DNA of 64,000 bases from Paenibacillus turicensis (GTDB taxonomy: Bacteria; Bacillota; Bacilli; Paenibacillales; Paenibacillaceae). The stretch is taken from positions 248,001-312,000 of the forward strand of contig NZ_JAGGKG010000001.1 of NCBI RefSeq assembly GCF_017873435.1, written 5' to 3'. Below the pieces are notes generated by a model. It saw only the letters and a list, made by a program, of their open reading frames with translations, had not been told where the DNA came from and did no database searches. Positions within the stretch are counted from its first letter, which is position 1. The number at the start of each line of letters is the position of its first letter. Of the stretch, positions 1-9,029 are shown one piece after another. Position numbers and translations under genes: made by a program.

Positions 1-561
1 CTCCTTAGCCGCTAAAGGATGCTGTGAGGATACATAAATATGAGGACTTGCATTTAATAATGGTGTAAATTTCAGGTGATGGTCACTAAAGAGCTTGTTC
101 ATCACTTTCGCATTTTGTTCATTAATGTACAACACACCAATATCACTGCGTAAAGAACGTACATCCTCGATGATATCTAAGGTACGTGTTTCCCGTAAAA
201 CAAGGTTGTATTCCTCTGCATCATAACTTTGTAGCAAGCGCACATAAGCATCAACGACAAAGGGGTAATGTTGTGTGGACATAGAGAACTGAACTCCTCT
301 AAATTGCTCACCTTTATATCTGCTTTCCATAAATTCCATCTGTTCAATCACTTGTCTTGCATAACCAAGAAATTCAATTCCTGCCTCAGAAGTAACAATT
401 CCTCGATTGCTACGTTCAAAAATAGCGATACCTAGCTCGTTTTCTAGTTCTTTAATTGCGTTGGAAAGACTAGGCTGCGAAATAAACAAACGTTTAGCTG
501 CCTCATTCATCGAACCACAATTCGCAATTTCAATAGCATACTTCAATTGTTGTAACGTCAC
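1..561 (-). CDS. LysR-family transcriptional regulator, N-terminal part (cut by window edge)
   Basis: About 187 codons read leftward and run off the left edge, so the C-terminal part of the effector domain is missing. The first 60 residues form a typical LysR winged helix-turn-helix, opening V-TLQQLKYAIEIANCGSMNE with the recognition-helix region SQPSLSNAIKELENELG. The start of the substrate-binding domain follows. I chose the GTG at 561-559, which has a good ribosome site (GGGAGAAGGTGAT) just upstream. Its GTGA overlaps the stop of the upstream diguanylate cyclase gene, so the two are probably co-transcribed and translationally coupled. The effector and target genes cannot be told from the sequence. 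Confidence 0.85.
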   Translation of the reverse strand, partial: MTLQQLKYAIEIANCGSMNEAAKRLFISQPSLSNAIKELENELGIAIFERSNRGIVTSEAGIEFLGYARQVIEQMEFMESRYKGEQFRGVQFSMSTQHYPFVVDAYVRLLQSYDAEEYNLVLRETRTLDIIEDVRSLRSDIGVLYINEQNAKVMNKLFSDHHLKFTPLLNASPHIYVSSQHPLAAKE

Positions 562-1661
562 AGCATCACCTTCTCCCTTACATATAAGTCAGAAAACAAA
601 CAAACACAATTTCTGCCTGATTGTTTTGCTAAATATAATGCTTGATCGGCAATATCGATCAGTTTATCTGAACTAATCTGTGGATAACATGCAATACCAA
701 TCGAAATGGTAATATGAATGACTTGTCCATCAGGTAATACAAAATTATACTTTTCTACTGCCTGTCGTAATTGCTCTGCAATGTCATTTGTTTCAACGCT
801 AGTATAGCCATTTACAACAACTACGAATTCTTCTCCACCCTTACGGGCAATGAGATCATCAATATTAAATTGCTTCTTTAAAATATTTGCTAATGACATA
901 AGCACTTTATCCCCTGCTGGATGTCCATACGTATCGTTAACATGCTTGAAATGATCAATATCTAGCATCAGCACACTAAAGTAACTTTTCTCTTCGATCG
1001 CGTTTGTAATTGTTTTTTGCATCAGGCCATCAAAGGCTCTTGAATTGTACAATCCCGTCAAAAAATCCCGTTCTGCATGCTCTTGCATTAACCCTAAATA
1101 CTCACTGGATCGCTTTAAATATTGCAGCATGGAACGCGTAAATAAACCAGAAATTAAAAAAACACTTTCATAAATAGTAATAATTTCTGCCGTGAATTCC
1201 TTGGAGATCAATGAAAATATAATACCCGTAGACAGCATAGAGGCCGATAATGCAACTCCCCACCTCCACAATTCAAAGCGTAAGCGATTAAGCATGAATA
1301 CACCAACAACTAAAGCAACCATAATATTAGCAAGGGATGCAAGGGAAACGACCAATCCACTTGTGAAAAAAAATAAGCGGTAAACAAATATAATGATTGA
1401 TGTAACGATTGCACCTGGAAATCCAGTTAAGCATGCTGCAACCAAAATAGGAATCTGCCTAAAATCAGTGATCCATTTATCATGAATCGGGAAGGAAAAA
1501 TACATGAGGACTACGCCAAGAAAACCTAAAAAAGCACCAATCGCATATTGACTTATTTTCTTGGACCTATGTTGTGGAACTAAATACTTCGTACGAATTA
1601 AATTTCCGAAAAATAAAAACGCAGTTAACATCGTAAAGTTATTTATTAAGCTTTGAAACAT
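558..1661 (-). CDS. Membrane diguanylate cyclase, 5TM LytS-type sensor plus GGDEF
   Basis: The protein has 367 residues. Residues 1-185 carry about five or six hydrophobic helices of the 5TMR-LYT type, with the conserved FRQIPILVAACLTGFPGAI stretch. Residues about 195-360 form a GGDEF domain with an intact catalytic loop GGEEF at 275-279, the substrate-binding DIDHFKHVNDTYGH block, and a C-terminal ALYLAKQSGRN. It should make cyclic di-GMP from two GTP at the inner membrane. The usual inhibitory I-site RxxD before the loop reads N-I-D-D (266-269), so product inhibition through that site is unlikely. Its stop overlaps the start of the LysR gene. The ligand of the membrane part is unknown. Confidence 0.9.
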   Translation of the reverse strand: MFQSLINNFTMLTAFLFFGNLIRTKYLVPQHRSKKISQYAIGAFLGFLGVVLMYFSFPIHDKWITDFRQIPILVAACLTGFPGAIVTSIIIFVYRLFFFTSGLVVSLASLANIMVALVVGVFMLNRLRFELWRWGVALSASMLSTGIIFSLISKEFTAEIITIYESVFLISGLFTRSMLQYLKRSSEYLGLMQEHAERDFLTGLYNSRAFDGLMQKTITNAIEEKSYFSVLMLDIDHFKHVNDTYGHPAGDKVLMSLANILKKQFNIDDLIARKGGEEFVVVVNGYTSVETNDIAEQLRQAVEKYNFVLPDGQVIHITISIGIACYPQISSDKLIDIADQALYLAKQSGRNCVCLFSDLYVREKVML

Positions 1662-1838
1662 TTATGACCCTCTCATTGCGCAATTTTTTTTAGCATATCA
1701 CAAAAAGGACTAGTTAGAGTAAACAAATATAGAAAAAACAAAAAACAAACGGTATCGTAATTGCTTATTATGTATAAGATCGTCATGGATCATGTTATAA
1801 TGTGTTTTGAAAATTAATTATTGTAAAGGATGAGAATC

Positions 1839-2603
1839 ATGAGTCAGGATACGGCTCACGCTTCCACAATCGAGGATCCCGCACAGTTATGTCTGCTTGC
1901 GGGTAAAATTATGCTACAAAGTGGAGCTGAAACCTACAGGGTTGAAGATACAATGGCACGTATGGCTAAGTCAATGGGGATTGCCAATTGCCAAACCTAC
2001 GTTACTCCAACAGGAATTGTGTTTCAATTAGAAGAAACTGGCGTAGCAAAGCTTATTCGCATTGCAGAACGCACAACAGATCTACAAAAGGTAGCAGCCG
2101 TCAATGATGTCTCCCGCAAATTAAGTAATGGGGTTGTGTCATCACTTACAGCTCACCATATGCTAATGGAAATTGAAGCTGCCAAGCATGCTTATCCCGT
2201 TTCTGTCCAAATTGCTGGTGCAGCCATTTCAAGTGGTTGCTTTACACTTATGTTTCAAGGTGGCTATATTGACTTTTTACCTAGTGTATTAAGTGGGGGA
2301 TTAGCCTTTGCAACATTTATTGCTTTTCACAAGCTGGTTAAGGTTAAGTTTTTTGCTGAATTTACGGCTTCTTTTCTGCTTGGCTTGGTGGCTATGCTAC
2401 TTGTCCACATTGGAATCGGCAAAGAACTGGATAAAATTATTATCGGTTCAGTCATGCCTCTAGTTCCTGGCTTATTAATTACGAATGCCGTTAGAGACTT
2501 AATGGCAGGACATCTTGTATCAGGGTTATCTCGTGGCGCGGAGGCATTTCTGACTGCCTTTGCGATCGGAGCTGGCATCGCCGTGGGCTTTACTATTTTT
2601 TAA
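1839..2603 (+). CDS. Threonine/serine exporter family protein, ThrE N-terminal half (YjjP-like)
   Basis: This is a 254-residue membrane protein of the DUF1212/ThrE family. A soluble N-terminal part carries the family signature CLLAGKIMLQSGAETYRVED and a later RIAERTTDLQKVAAVNDVSR. It is followed by about five membrane helices with the motif IIGSVMPLVPGLLITNAVRDL. I chose the ATG at 1839 over the one at 1830, because the AAAGG ribosome site abuts the 1830 codon with no spacer. The next gene, 22 bases on, encodes the other half of a ThrE unit, so the pair probably forms one two-component exporter. In relatives such pairs export threonine, serine or dicarboxylates; the substrate here is not proven. 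Confidence 0.85.
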   Translation: MSQDTAHASTIEDPAQLCLLAGKIMLQSGAETYRVEDTMARMAKSMGIANCQTYVTPTGIVFQLEETGVAKLIRIAERTTDLQKVAAVNDVSRKLSNGVVSSLTAHHMLMEIEAAKHAYPVSVQIAGAAISSGCFTLMFQGGYIDFLPSVLSGGLAFATFIAFHKLVKVKFFAEFTASFLLGLVAMLLVHIGIGKELDKIIIGSVMPLVPGLLITNAVRDLMAGHLVSGLSRGAEAFLTAFAIGAGIAVGFTIF

Positions 2604-2625
2604 ATAGAGAGGTTACGATTAAGAA

Positions 2626-3057
2626 ATGACATTTATTGTACAGTTGATCACTAGCTTTATCGCCTCAGCCGCATTTGCGGTTTTGTTTAACGCACCTAAA
2701 AAAAGCCTTTTATTATGTGGCTTATCAGGTATGTTAAGCTGGGCTGCCTATATTTTATTAAAAACAGAAATGGATGCCATGTTTTCCATTGTGGCATCCT
2801 CCTTTATTGTTGGTATTGTAGGTCAAATCTGTGCACGTTATCAGAAGAAGCCCGTCATCATTTTTAGCGTAGCAGGGATTATCCCACTTGTTCCAGGCGG
2901 ACTCGCTTACGATGCCATGCGCAGATTTGTTGAAAATAACTATAACGAAGCAGTTCAATTAGCAGCTGGTGCTTTTTTGATGTCTGGTTCGATTGCGATT
3001 GGTTTAATTTTATCTGAGGTGCTTAATCAGATCATTACTCGAAAAAACAGTAAATAA
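2626..3057 (+). CDS. Threonine/serine exporter family protein, ThrE C-terminal half (YjjB-like)
   Basis: A 143-residue protein with four or five membrane helices, of the DUF3815/YjjB family. It has the motif VAGIIPLVPGGLAYDAMRRF, which mirrors the VMPLVPGLLITNAVRDL motif of the preceding gene. In Corynebacterium ThrE the two parts are fused; in Bacilli they are usually neighbouring genes, as here. The genes are 22 bases apart and almost certainly translated from one mRNA. Transport role is by family; substrate is inferred only. Confidence 0.85.
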   Translation: MTFIVQLITSFIASAAFAVLFNAPKKSLLLCGLSGMLSWAAYILLKTEMDAMFSIVASSFIVGIVGQICARYQKKPVIIFSVAGIIPLVPGGLAYDAMRRFVENNYNEAVQLAAGAFLMSGSIAIGLILSEVLNQIITRKNSK

Positions 3058-3097
3058 AACAATGCAGCTAACCATGTTTTAAAGCTTGCTTCATACA

Positions 3098-3571
3098 TCA
3101 TATGACATCAACTTGGGAAAGTGGCTTAATTAAATATAAAGAGGAATTTCCCTCTCCTTCTGCTTTCCCTGCTCCTTCCTCTACTTGCTCAATCACCCAT
3201 CCATAAGACAATACGCTGGCTAAGCGTTGTTGCTCTTCTGAAGTCAAGGAAGCTTTAATATTAAACAAGCCATCCACCTCAATCAGCTCTACAGTTTTAT
3301 GTAAAGCCACATCCACCCAAGAACGAATTCCACCTACAGTATTGAATTTAATTTGATAGCCCTGCTGAATAGCTTGTCTCAACTGTTCAGGTTGCTGCTT
3401 TGCAAGCTGCTGTAGTGGTTCATATTTAAATTCATATTTACTATGATCCTCTGGGAAATCACCTTTCGTGATCTGTTCTATTAATTGTTCATTTGACCAT
3501 CCTAAAGCACGTAAAGATTCCAACAATAATGCGTCCCATTGAGATAGTCGTGTTCGTTGCTCTTGGCTCAT
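3098..3571 (-). CDS. Hypothetical acidic, glutamine-rich protein
   Basis: A 157-residue soluble protein with no recognisable domain. It has no signal peptide or membrane segment. The N-terminal third is helical (SQWDALLLESLRALGWSNEQ), the middle is rich in Q and E, and the C-terminal half has alternating hydrophobic residues suggesting a small beta-sheet. The start ATG at 3571 follows an AGGAGTG ribosome site. It is transcribed towards the ThrE pair, with which it converges, and is divergent from the HAD gene. I do not recognise it. A real gene is supported by the ribosome site, a clean start and an amino-acid composition like its neighbours. Confidence 0.65.
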   Translation of the reverse strand: MSQEQRTRLSQWDALLLESLRALGWSNEQLIEQITKGDFPEDHSKYEFKYEPLQQLAKQQPEQLRQAIQQGYQIKFNTVGGIRSWVDVALHKTVELIEVDGLFNIKASLTSEEQQRLASVLSYGWVIEQVEEGAGKAEGEGNSSLYLIKPLSQVDVI

Positions 3572-3718
3572 TAAACTTCACTCCTGACATCAAGTAATAA
3601 ATATATTATATCGGAATAGTATGATTAATCCTAGTCATATTAAAGTATAGCTCTGGTTTCAAAATTGAGCCATAATTAAGATATATTATTCTATCATAGA
3701 GTTGAGGTGAATTTGATT

Positions 3719-4830
3719 ATGATATTTGTGTTTGATTTAGACGGGACTATTTGCTTTAAAGGAAAGCCAGTTTCAGAGTTGATTTTAACTAAGCTTGACC
3801 AACTAAAGGAGCAAGGACATGAAATTATCTTCGCCTCTGCAAGACCTGTGCGAGATATGTTACCTGTCATTCATCCTAGATTTCACCAGCACACACTTAT
3901 TGGTGGGAATGGGGCTCTGGTCTATAAAAAAGGAGAGGCGCTACATACTGGTGCATTTCATCCTGAGTTACGTCACTGTTTAGAGCAATTACTAGCTGAA
4001 CATCAAGCCACATATTTAATTGATTCAGATTGGGATTACGCATACACTGGTCCATTAATTCACCCTATTCTGAATAATTTGGACACACATAAATTAGCAA
4101 AACATAGAGAACTCCAACAATTAAAAGATATTGTAAAAATTCTTATTTTAAGTGCAAATGATTATGAGACTCTTAAACAAAAATTAGCAGAGTATGATAT
4201 TGTTGTTCATACGTATACTGATGAAAATCTGATTGATATCAGTCCTTCGGGCATAAATAAGTGGTATGCATTACAAAAACTAGGTATCCTTGAACAAAGC
4301 TATATTGCTTTTGGTATGATAGTAACGATATTACAATGTTTCAGCATGCAAAACAGGCAATCATGGTAGGCCAACATGACCAACTAGCACCTTATGCCTC
4401 CGCAAGTATACCTGCAAGTGAGGAAAGCATTATACAGCAAATTGATCTGATTTTAAATCAAGGTGTAACCTATATTACCTACACTTCATATCATCAGCAA
4501 ATAGCTACCTCTAGCACTGATCAAATTGATTCTTTTTTGAAATCACAAAACAATGCTGAAAAGCGTAGCTTATTATTTTGCTTAGACAAGTTATTAGATC
4601 CTTATTATGGTTATCACTTACCTAATCATGATGAAATCACTTTAATTTTAGAAAAAAATTTATTCGAGTGTCATAGTAAGGAAGTCAAAGAGGATATTTT
4701 ACAGCTACTCACTGACTATGCTAGAAAACCATTGAGTTATTTGGCTGAGCATATTGAGGAAATAGAACCTGAACTTCGAGAGGATGCTTTTTACGCAATT
4801 CGGCTTAATGTAAATGAAATGGAATTATAA
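3719..4830 (+). pseudogene. Cof-type HAD phosphatase, frameshifted, with a HEAT-like C-terminal extension
   Basis: The first frame gives a Cof/HAD-IIB hydrolase: nucleophile motif FVFDLDGT at the N-terminus, motif II in IIFASARPVRDM, and Lys in SPSGINKWYALQKLG. At about 4316 the frame breaks inside the motif that should read FGNDSNDITMF. The DNA has GGT ATG ATA where GGT AAT GAT is expected, so one A appears to be missing. The family sequence resumes in the next frame (NDITMFQHAKQAIMVG). The resumed frame runs past the normal HAD end (about 4460) for some 120 residues of helical, HEAT-like sequence (LLFCLDKLLDPYYGYHLP, EVKEDILQLL), so it may be a fusion with a second gene. The ATG at 3719 sits 8 bases after GAGGTGA. 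Either a real pseudogene or a sequencing error; the shift removes motif IV. Confidence 0.8.
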
Positions 4831-4833
4831 GAA

Positions 4834-5487
4834 ATGAGTGATACTTTGCAATTAACGATGAAACAGCTTTTTGATAAAATGCTTGCCCAGATGGGACCCC
4901 AAGGCTGGTGGCCTGCGGATAGTAAATGGGAGATTATTTTAGGGGCGATCTTAGTTCAAAATACGAATTGGAACAACGTCGTTCGTTCACTTCATAATTT
5001 AAAACATTTAACGCAGTTTTCACCTCAACACATCGCGACTTTGCCACTCCCTGCGTTACAAGATGCTATTACGCCAAGTGGGTTTTATAAAAATAAGAGC
5101 AGAGCAATCGCTGAGATGTATGCTTGGTTAAAGCAATACGATTTCGATTTGGACAAAATTAATAATACCTATAATGATCAGCTTCGGGTACAACTATTGC
5201 GTATGTTCGGAATCGGGTATGAGACGGCGGATGTCCTCCTGTTATATGTGTTTGATAGAGTGGAGTTCATTGCCGATAAATATGCACAAAAACTGTTTAA
5301 TCAATTGGGGATTCAGCAGTACTCTGATTACAGAAAATTGAAGGCTGTCGTTGACCTCAAGACAGATTTTACATTAGAGCAGGCACAGGAGTTTCATGGT
5401 CTCATTGATGAGTTTGGTAAATTATATTTAGGAAATAAAGATAAATGGGCTTCCTCTTTTTTAAACGGGGATACCCTCCTATTGTAA
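4834..5487 (+). CDS. Endonuclease III-like HhH-GPD protein without Fe-S cysteines
   Basis: A 217-residue protein related to Nth/MutY base-excision glycosylases. It has the N-terminal WEIILGAILVQNTNWNNV block, the helix-hairpin-helix LLRMFGIGYETADVLLLY, and the catalytic aspartate segment FIADKYAQKLF. The residue that is lysine in bifunctional Nth (GIGxKTA) is glutamate here. The C-terminus ends at GKLYLGNKDKW with no cysteines at all, so the [4Fe-4S] loop typical of Nth is absent. It may be a monofunctional glycosylase or a diverged form with weak DNA binding. It starts 4 bases after the upstream frame ends, suggesting co-translation with the HAD locus. Confidence 0.75.
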   Translation: MSDTLQLTMKQLFDKMLAQMGPQGWWPADSKWEIILGAILVQNTNWNNVVRSLHNLKHLTQFSPQHIATLPLPALQDAITPSGFYKNKSRAIAEMYAWLKQYDFDLDKINNTYNDQLRVQLLRMFGIGYETADVLLLYVFDRVEFIADKYAQKLFNQLGIQQYSDYRKLKAVVDLKTDFTLEQAQEFHGLIDEFGKLYLGNKDKWASSFLNGDTLLL

Positions 5488-5549
5488 TAGCTAGACAATG
5501 AAAAGATGTGAATTCAAGACTTCAACCAAAGGAGTGCTAAGCAAATAAC

Positions 5550-6266
5550 ATGATACAAGCCGTATTTTTTGATCTAGATGATACGTTATATGACCACCTT
5601 ACTCCGTTCCAAGGCGCACTAATGCAAACTTTGCATACTCCCACCGATTTCCCCTATGAAAAAGCTTATCATCGTATGCGCTATTACAGTGACCTGCTGT
5701 CTGATCGTTTTGGTGGAACACCAACGACTGAACCAGAGCTAAGTCAGCTACGTCATGGGCGTTTTAGATCAGCATTAGAGGAATTTGGGCTTCATTTATC
5801 GGAAGAACAGGCTGCTGCTGTGCAACAAGCCTATTATAATAAGCAGTTTGAAATTGTACTGTTTAAAGGAGCTAAGGAACTGATTGAAGTCTTACAGTCC
5901 GATTCTATTTTTGTTGGAATCATTACGAATGGCCCTCTGTCCCATCAGATGAAAAAAATAGAGGCGCTAAACCTCCAAGCCTTTATACCATTAGATGCGA
6001 TCTTTGTGTCTGGCGATGTTGGTTATACAAAACCTGATGTTGGTATTTTTGATCATGTAGCTAACAAATTTGGGCTAATATCCGCACATTGCTATTATAT
6101 TGGTGACTCTTGGCGCAACGATGTAGTAGGTGCACTTAATGCAGGCTGGAAATCAGTATGGTTTAATCATCGAAATGTACAGCCTGCTACTACTCACCGC
6201 CCTCATTTCGAAGCGAAAAGCTATGATGAGTTACATCATCTTCTAATTGAGCAGAAAAAACGTTAA
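5550..6266 (+). CDS. HAD-superfamily hydrolase, YjjG/PyrP-like subfamily I
   Basis: A 238-residue soluble phosphatase. Motif I is AVFFDLDDTLYDH (nucleophile D and acid D), motif II is VGIITNGPLSHQMKK, motif III is the lysine in SGDVGYTKPDVGIF, and motif IV is YIGDSWRNDVVGALNAGW. All HAD catalytic residues are present. The alpha-helical cap lies between residues about 15 and 90. This group includes nucleotide 5'-phosphatases and house-cleaning enzymes; the exact substrate cannot be read from sequence. It lies 63 bases after the HhH-GPD gene and 52 before fabV, all on one strand. Confidence 0.85.
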   Translation: MIQAVFFDLDDTLYDHLTPFQGALMQTLHTPTDFPYEKAYHRMRYYSDLLSDRFGGTPTTEPELSQLRHGRFRSALEEFGLHLSEEQAAAVQQAYYNKQFEIVLFKGAKELIEVLQSDSIFVGIITNGPLSHQMKKIEALNLQAFIPLDAIFVSGDVGYTKPDVGIFDHVANKFGLISAHCYYIGDSWRNDVVGALNAGWKSVWFNHRNVQPATTHRPHFEAKSYDELHHLLIEQKKR

Positions 6267-6317
6267 AATAAAGGCTCAAAGGTAAAAAGCACACTGTAAC
6301 ATAGAAAGGAATTTACG

Positions 6318-7508
6318 ATGATTATTAAACCTAGAACACGTGGATTTATTTGTACAACTGCACACCCAAAAGGTTGTGCTAAACAGGTAGAAGAGCAAGT
6401 TAAATATGTGCAGACACAGCCTACAGTGAAGGGGCCTAAAAACGTACTTGTCATCGGTGCATCAGCAGGTTACGGTCTTGCTTCACGCATCGTTGCTGCT
6501 TTTGGTGCAGGTGCAAATACGGTTGGCGTATATCGTCAAAGTACACCAACCTCTGGTAGAACAGCTTCGGCAGGCTGGTATAATTCGGCTGCCTTAGAAC
6601 AAATGGCACAAGCACAAGGCTTAAAATCGTACAGTGTGACTGGGGACGCATTTAGTGATGAGACAAAGCAAAAAACAGTTGAACTTATTGCTAAGGAGCT
6701 TGGGCAAATTGATCTAGTTATATATAGCGTCGCTACAGCACGCCGTACCAATCCAGCAACCGGTGAGACCTCTAATTCTGTCTTAAAGCCAATTGGAGAG
6801 CCCTATCAAAATAAAACCGTAAATTTCCATACAGGTGAAGTGTCGGAGGTCACACTTGAACCAGCGACAGAGCAGGAAATTAAGGATACCGTTACGGTTA
6901 TGGGTGGTGAGGATTGGCAGCTATGGATGGACGCCTTGAAGCAAGGTGGCGTATTAGCAGCAAATGCAACCACGATTGCGTTTTCTTATATTGGCCCTGC
7001 AATTACAACACCGATTTATCGTGAAGGAACAATTGGGCAAGCAAAGGAACATTTAGAGGCAACAGCTAGACATCTCCATAATGAATTATCCTCGGGTGGC
7101 GGTAGAGCGCATGTTGTAATCAGTAAGGCTCTTGTCACTCAGTCCAGCTCAGCGATTCCAGTTGTCCCACTTTACATTGCGGCCTTGTATAAGGTGATGA
7201 AGCGTGAAGGGATTCACGAAGGTTGCATAGAGCAAATGTATCGCCTATTCTCCCAGCATTTATATGGTCAAGGGAATACGCCCGTTGATGAAGCAGGAAG
7301 AATCCGCATTGATGATCTTGAAATGCGTGACGATGTCCAAGCCGAAGTCGCAAAGCTATGGGAAGAAGTAAATTCACATAACATCTATGACATTACTGAC
7401 CTTAAAGGCTATACACAGGAATTTTTCCAATTGTTTGGCTTTGAAACCGAAGGTGTGGATTATGAAGAAGACTTGGATAAAGAGGTTTCTATTCCAAATT
7501 TAATTTAA
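6318..7508 (+). CDS. fabV: FabV-type trans-2-enoyl-ACP/CoA reductase
   Basis: 396 residues, the normal FabV/TER length. The N-terminus MIIKPRTRGFICTTAHPKGC is a family hallmark. The Rossmann dinucleotide loop is VIGASAGYGLASRI at about residue 50. The catalytic tyrosine (about Y234, in PIYREGTIGQAK) is separated from the lysine by eight residues, the Yx8K spacing that sets FabV apart from FabI (Yx6K). It reduces enoyl-ACP or enoyl-CoA with NADH in the last step of fatty-acid elongation. FabV enzymes are generally poorly inhibited by triclosan. A GAAAGGAA ribosome site precedes the ATG, and a strong hairpin terminator follows. Confidence 0.95.
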   Translation: MIIKPRTRGFICTTAHPKGCAKQVEEQVKYVQTQPTVKGPKNVLVIGASAGYGLASRIVAAFGAGANTVGVYRQSTPTSGRTASAGWYNSAALEQMAQAQGLKSYSVTGDAFSDETKQKTVELIAKELGQIDLVIYSVATARRTNPATGETSNSVLKPIGEPYQNKTVNFHTGEVSEVTLEPATEQEIKDTVTVMGGEDWQLWMDALKQGGVLAANATTIAFSYIGPAITTPIYREGTIGQAKEHLEATARHLHNELSSGGGRAHVVISKALVTQSSSAIPVVPLYIAALYKVMKREGIHEGCIEQMYRLFSQHLYGQGNTPVDEAGRIRIDDLEMRDDVQAEVAKLWEEVNSHNIYDITDLKGYTQEFFQLFGFETEGVDYEEDLDKEVSIPNLI

Positions 7509-7564
7509 ATCCTATCCAATTAACGTGAAATTTAACTAACCAAACCTTAGAACGTTAGGAACCT

Positions 7565-7607
7565 AAAGAAGCTACTCCTTGACACATCACAGGAGTAGCT
7601 TCTTCTT
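7565..7607 (+). terminator. Rho-independent terminator after fabV
   Basis: A perfect 12-bp stem, GAAGCTACTCCT (7568-7579) with AGGAGTAGCTTC (7591-7602), closes an 11-base loop and is followed by TTCTTTATTA. It lies just after fabV and before the convergent TcyP-like gene. Confidence 0.85.
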
Positions 7608-7673
7608 TATTACACCTTTTCAATATCTCTATTTTTATAGTCTATTAAAGGCAACTATGGACAAGTCCATTAC

Positions 7674-9029
7674 TTATACAGCACTCGTTAACTCTAGCTC
7701 AGTATCCTTGCGTCCAAATACTGCTTCATCCAACTCATTTTCAGACTTGGCAATCAATGTCGCAACCACCGTTGTACCCGTTGCGTTTACTGCTGTGCGT
7801 CCCATGTCAATCAACGACTCTACCGCAACAACAAGTGCAATCCCTTCAAGCGGCAAACCAAGTGCTGTTAAAACAACGGTCGTAGAAATAGAAGCGGGTC
7901 CAGGTACACCTGCTACCCCGATGGATGAAATAACACTTACCACGACAATAAGAACATAATCCGTCACACTTAACGGAACGCCATATACGTTGGAAACAAA
8001 TACAGCTACTATAGCAGGCCATATGCCACCACAGCCATTAAAGTTCATCGTTGCGCCTAATGGTGCAACAAAGCTAGCAATACGTGAGGATACACCTACT
8101 CGCTTCGTTAAAACCTCTAGATTAACGGGAAGTGTAGCGTAGCTGCTTCTTGTAGAAAAAGCAACGGCAATCGTCGGATAAGCCTTTTTAAAAAATTGGA
8201 ATGGATTTAGCTTGCCAACGCCAGAAATTAATCCACCAAAAACAAATACAAAATGAATAATGAGTGCAATATAGCTAACGATAATTAGCCAAATAAGTGG
8301 CTCTAACGTCTCCCAGCCATAACGGGCTGCCATCGTCGCAATCAGAGCATACACACCATAAGGCGTAAAGCGGAGTACGAATTTTACCACCTGATGTAAA
8401 ACCTCTGTCAGAGAAGCAAATAGTGCCTTCACAGGCTCTACTGCCTCAGGCTTCTTCGCCCCTACCTTTACAATTGCAACTGCAATAAATAAACCAAATA
8501 TGAGGATAGGTAACACCTTACCATTTGCTGCATCTTGAATCGGATTATTAGGAAGCTGATCTAAAATAACCTGAAAAAAGCTTGGTATTTCACGCGCTTC
8601 AAACCCTTGAGGTGTACTCGCTTCAAACGAGCCAGCAGGATTAATGAGTAACGCTACTGTCAAACCAATAATAGCAGCAATTCCTGTTGTCGCTAGAAAC
8701 CAACTGATCGTTTTAATACCAATCTTTCTTAGAAACGCAATATTCGTAATTGAAATAATACTATTCACGACTAAAACAAATACTAAAGGAATAACAATCA
8801 TTCGTATTAAATTCACATAAATAGAACCAATCGTGCTTACGCCTTCAAACGCCCATGCAAAGGAATTGAACAACAAGCCCGCACCTAAGCCCGCTCCTAG
8901 CGCAATCATCACTCTTGTACCAAAGCCAACTCGCTTTTTAGCTAAGTAAATTAACCCCACAATTACAACCGCAGAAATAAGCAACGTAATCCAGTTATCT
9001 TGTAGAGCTGTTAATAGGTTGTTATTCAT
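7674..9029 (-). CDS. tcyP: Sodium/dicarboxylate-type symporter, TcyP-like L-cystine transporter
   Basis: A 451-residue DAACS-family membrane protein with eight or more hydrophobic helices. The end of the protein has the re-entrant loop and substrate-binding core seen in TcyP: AFSTRSSYATLPVNLEV, NFNGCGGIWPAIVAV, SSIGVAGVPGPASISTTVV and ESLIDMGRTAVNATGT. Cys in NGCGG and Arg in the SLIDMGRTA motif match the cystine-transporter branch rather than the glutamate branch (which has DGTA.Y and NMDG). It should import L-cystine with sodium or protons. Dicarboxylate or amino-acid specificity remains possible. It is transcribed alone, convergent with fabV. Confidence 0.8.
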   Translation of the reverse strand: MNNNLLTALQDNWITLLISAVVIVGLIYLAKKRVGFGTRVMIALGAGLGAGLLFNSFAWAFEGVSTIGSIYVNLIRMIVIPLVFVLVVNSIISITNIAFLRKIGIKTISWFLATTGIAAIIGLTVALLINPAGSFEASTPQGFEAREIPSFFQVILDQLPNNPIQDAANGKVLPILIFGLFIAVAIVKVGAKKPEAVEPVKALFASLTEVLHQVVKFVLRFTPYGVYALIATMAARYGWETLEPLIWLIIVSYIALIIHFVFVFGGLISGVGKLNPFQFFKKAYPTIAVAFSTRSSYATLPVNLEVLTKRVGVSSRIASFVAPLGATMNFNGCGGIWPAIVAVFVSNVYGVPLSVTDYVLIVVVSVISSIGVAGVPGPASISTTVVLTALGLPLEGIALVVAVESLIDMGRTAVNATGTTVVATLIAKSENELDEAVFGRKDTELELTSAV

